Under the pieces are notes generated by a model that worked only from the letters and a program-made list of their open reading frames with translations, was not told the DNA's origin and did no database searches. A stretch of DNA of 64,000 nucleotides from Euglena gracilis (taxonomy: Eukaryota; Euglenida; Euglenophyceae; Euglenales): contig CP154956.1 in the NCBI GenBank assembly GCA_039621445.1, forward strand, positions 67,030,452 through 67,094,451, written 5' to 3'. Positions 62,608-64,000 of this stretch are shown here, piece after piece. The position numbers and the translations under genes were made by a program. The first letter of the stretch is position 1. Every line of letters begins with the position of its first letter.

Positions 62608-63142
62608 CGGCTGGAGGCGCTGCGGGAGAAGGAGGAGGAGTGCCGCCACGACCGGAAGGTGGAGCCGGGGCGCAGCCCGTGGCGAAGGGGGGATAGTGTG
62701 TGAGTACGCGGTGAAGCACCTGCAGATCATGGCGGACAGCTACACCTTGCCCTTGACGAAGGAGATTGAAGTGGAGCACGCGTAGTGTACCCTCTTCAGC
62801 ACCATCGACTTGCTGGACGCGTTCAACCAGGTGGCTCTGGCGGAAGAGAGCCGACCGGTAACGAACGTCCAGCTGTCGGGTGGGCTGTGGCAGTTGTGTG
62901 TGGTCGCGCAGGGGATCAACGTCGGGCCCGCCCTCCTGCAGCTGGACATTGACGTCAGCTGCGCGGCGGTGAAGGCTCACTCCCGCCCGTACTTCGACGA
63001 CATCATCGTCAGTACGCGTCAGGGAGTGGAGGAGACGGACGAGGAGTTCTACCAAAGCACGCCCGAAACGTCCGTGAGACGTTGCGGGTCATGGAAAAAT
63101 ACAGATGGGTCAGCGACAGCCGCAAAGTCAATATCTTCATGA
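62608..63142 (+). pseudogene. Ty3-type reverse transcriptase with stop codons
   Basis: Fragments in two frames: RLEALREKEEE near 62610, YAVKHLQIMADSYTLPLTKE near 62702, a TAG at 62783-62785, then FSTIDLLDAFNQVALAEESR and HSRPYFDDIIVSTRQG. The catalytic F/Y-x-D-D (YFDD) is intact. Stops and a shift near 62700 show it to be a decayed copy. Confidence 0.75.
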
Positions 63143-64000
63143 GGCAGGTCGAGTTCGTGGAGCATGTCCTGGGGCACGGCAGGAGGGCGCCTGCCCCAGG
63201 CAAGCTGCCGGCGGTGCAGCACTGGCAGCTGTCAGCAGTCTCCGCGCGTTTCCCGGCGTCTGCAATTACTATGCGGGCTACGTGAGACTGTACGCAGAGC
63301 TGGCGGCGCCGTTGCAGGAGAAGCTGAAGTTGCCGAGGGAGCTGACCAAGGCGGGATCCAAGCACACAGTGGTGTGGACGGAGCAAGAGAAGGAGGCGTT
63401 GGAGAAGCTGAAGAAGGCCCTCCTCGCCGACCTGAAGCTGTACCACATGGATCCAGCCAAGCCGGTCGTCCTGCGCACCGACGCTTCGGACTACGCCATC
63501 GGAGCGGTGCTGGAGCAGTTCCCGAAGATCGACGGCGTGCCGCGGGTGGAGGACCTGTGGCCGGGGGCCTCCGTACTGGTGGCCTTCATGTCCCGGAAGC
63601 TCACCGAGGGGCAGCGCCTTCTGTGGGACGTCCGGGACAGGGAGACTTATGCCGTGGTGGCCGTCCTCGACAAGTGTGTGGGCTTCCTGCTGGACAACGA
63701 GATCCTCGTCCTGACCCACCACCGCAGCCTGGAGTCGTGGTACAAGGAGTACGTCGCCGGAGTGGGCCCGCAGGGGAGGCGGGCCAGATGGCATGCGAAG
63801 CTCAACAAGCTTCGCATCACCGTGGTGCACGTCCCCGCTGAGACCAACGTGGTGGGCGACTCCATGTCCCGCTGGGCTTACCCGGCGTCACAAGGCTGGC
63901 GGAACATCTCGTGGCACAGCACCGAGGCCGACACGAAGGAGATGAAGGCCCACATCCTGGAGGAGAAGCTGCGCGAGAAGTCCACCCTGAAGGCGGTGCA
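63082..64000 (+). CDS. Ty3-type RT thumb and RNase H, open at window end
   Basis: From 63082: RVMEKYRWVSDSRKVNIF and QVEFVEHVLGH (RT thumb), a frameshift near 63,235, then LRAFPGVCNYYAGYVRLYAE, and the RNase H: VVLRTDASDYAIGAVLEQFP, FMSRKLTEGQRLLWDVRDRE, LVLTHHRSLESW and VHVPAETNVVGDSMSRW. The frame is open to the end of the window. RNase H acidic residues (TDAS, RE) are present. The order PR-RT-RH is that of Ty3/gypsy; the integrase would follow beyond 64000. Confidence 0.78.

Overview
The window is nuclear DNA from a eukaryote, most likely a unicellular alga or related protist. Coding exons are joined by very short GT-AG introns, the genes are eukaryotic (an HRD1-type ER ubiquitin ligase and a three-RRM RNA-binding protein), and the transposons are eukaryotic (DIRS-like tyrosine-recombinase and Ty3-type retroelements, many TIR elements). 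Extreme poly-C/poly-G tracts and abundant palindromes fit a repeat-rich alveolate such as a chromerid, but that placement is inference. I see no rRNA, tRNA, CRISPR array or bacterial-type operon.

Layout. (1) 2.28-5.87 kb, minus strand: the N-terminal half of an HRD1/synoviolin gene, with a 2.9 kb intron full of mobile elements. (2) 6.66-37.07 kb, plus strand, divergent from HRD1: one gene for an inferred 342-residue protein with three RRM domains. Its ten exons total 1,029 coding bases spread over 30.4 kb. Short introns of 43-50 nt alternate with giant ones of about 14.6, 10.2 and 4.2 kb. The giant introns are museums of TIR elements, foldback hairpins and satellites. (3) 39.2-40.4 kb: a small spliced gene, possibly hAT-transposase derived, between two arrays of a CCGCATTTTT-type repeat. 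(4) 40.9-42.9 kb: a cluster of GCGCAAATGCGC hairpins. (5) 43-49 kb: no recognisable gene; low-complexity DNA and a (TATG)n tract. (6) 49.4-53.5 kb: four TIR elements, each bordered by microsatellite, mostly (TA)n. (7) 54.2-59.7 kb, minus strand: a decayed DIRS-like retroelement (Gag-like ORF, RT, RNase H, tyrosine recombinase). (8) 59.9-64 kb, distinctly GC-rich: Ty3-type remnants head to head, integrase on minus and protease-RT-RNase H on plus, running off the window end.

The strongest structural results are mobile elements whose insertion can be read directly. A 2.87 kb Mutator-like element has a 9-bp target duplication and a satellite as its cargo. A 465-bp TIR element has an 8-bp target duplication and sits inside a dispersed repeat, with an intact paralogue as empty site. 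A family of poly-C-ended MITEs duplicates TA, proven by an empty site in a sister copy. A TIR element carrying a PHD-like zinc-finger ORF is present four times within 11.5 kb. All of these lie in introns of the two host genes.

Exon boundaries and protein lengths were worked out by hand from splice sites, reading phase and domain continuity. Family names rest on recognised motifs, not on database searches.
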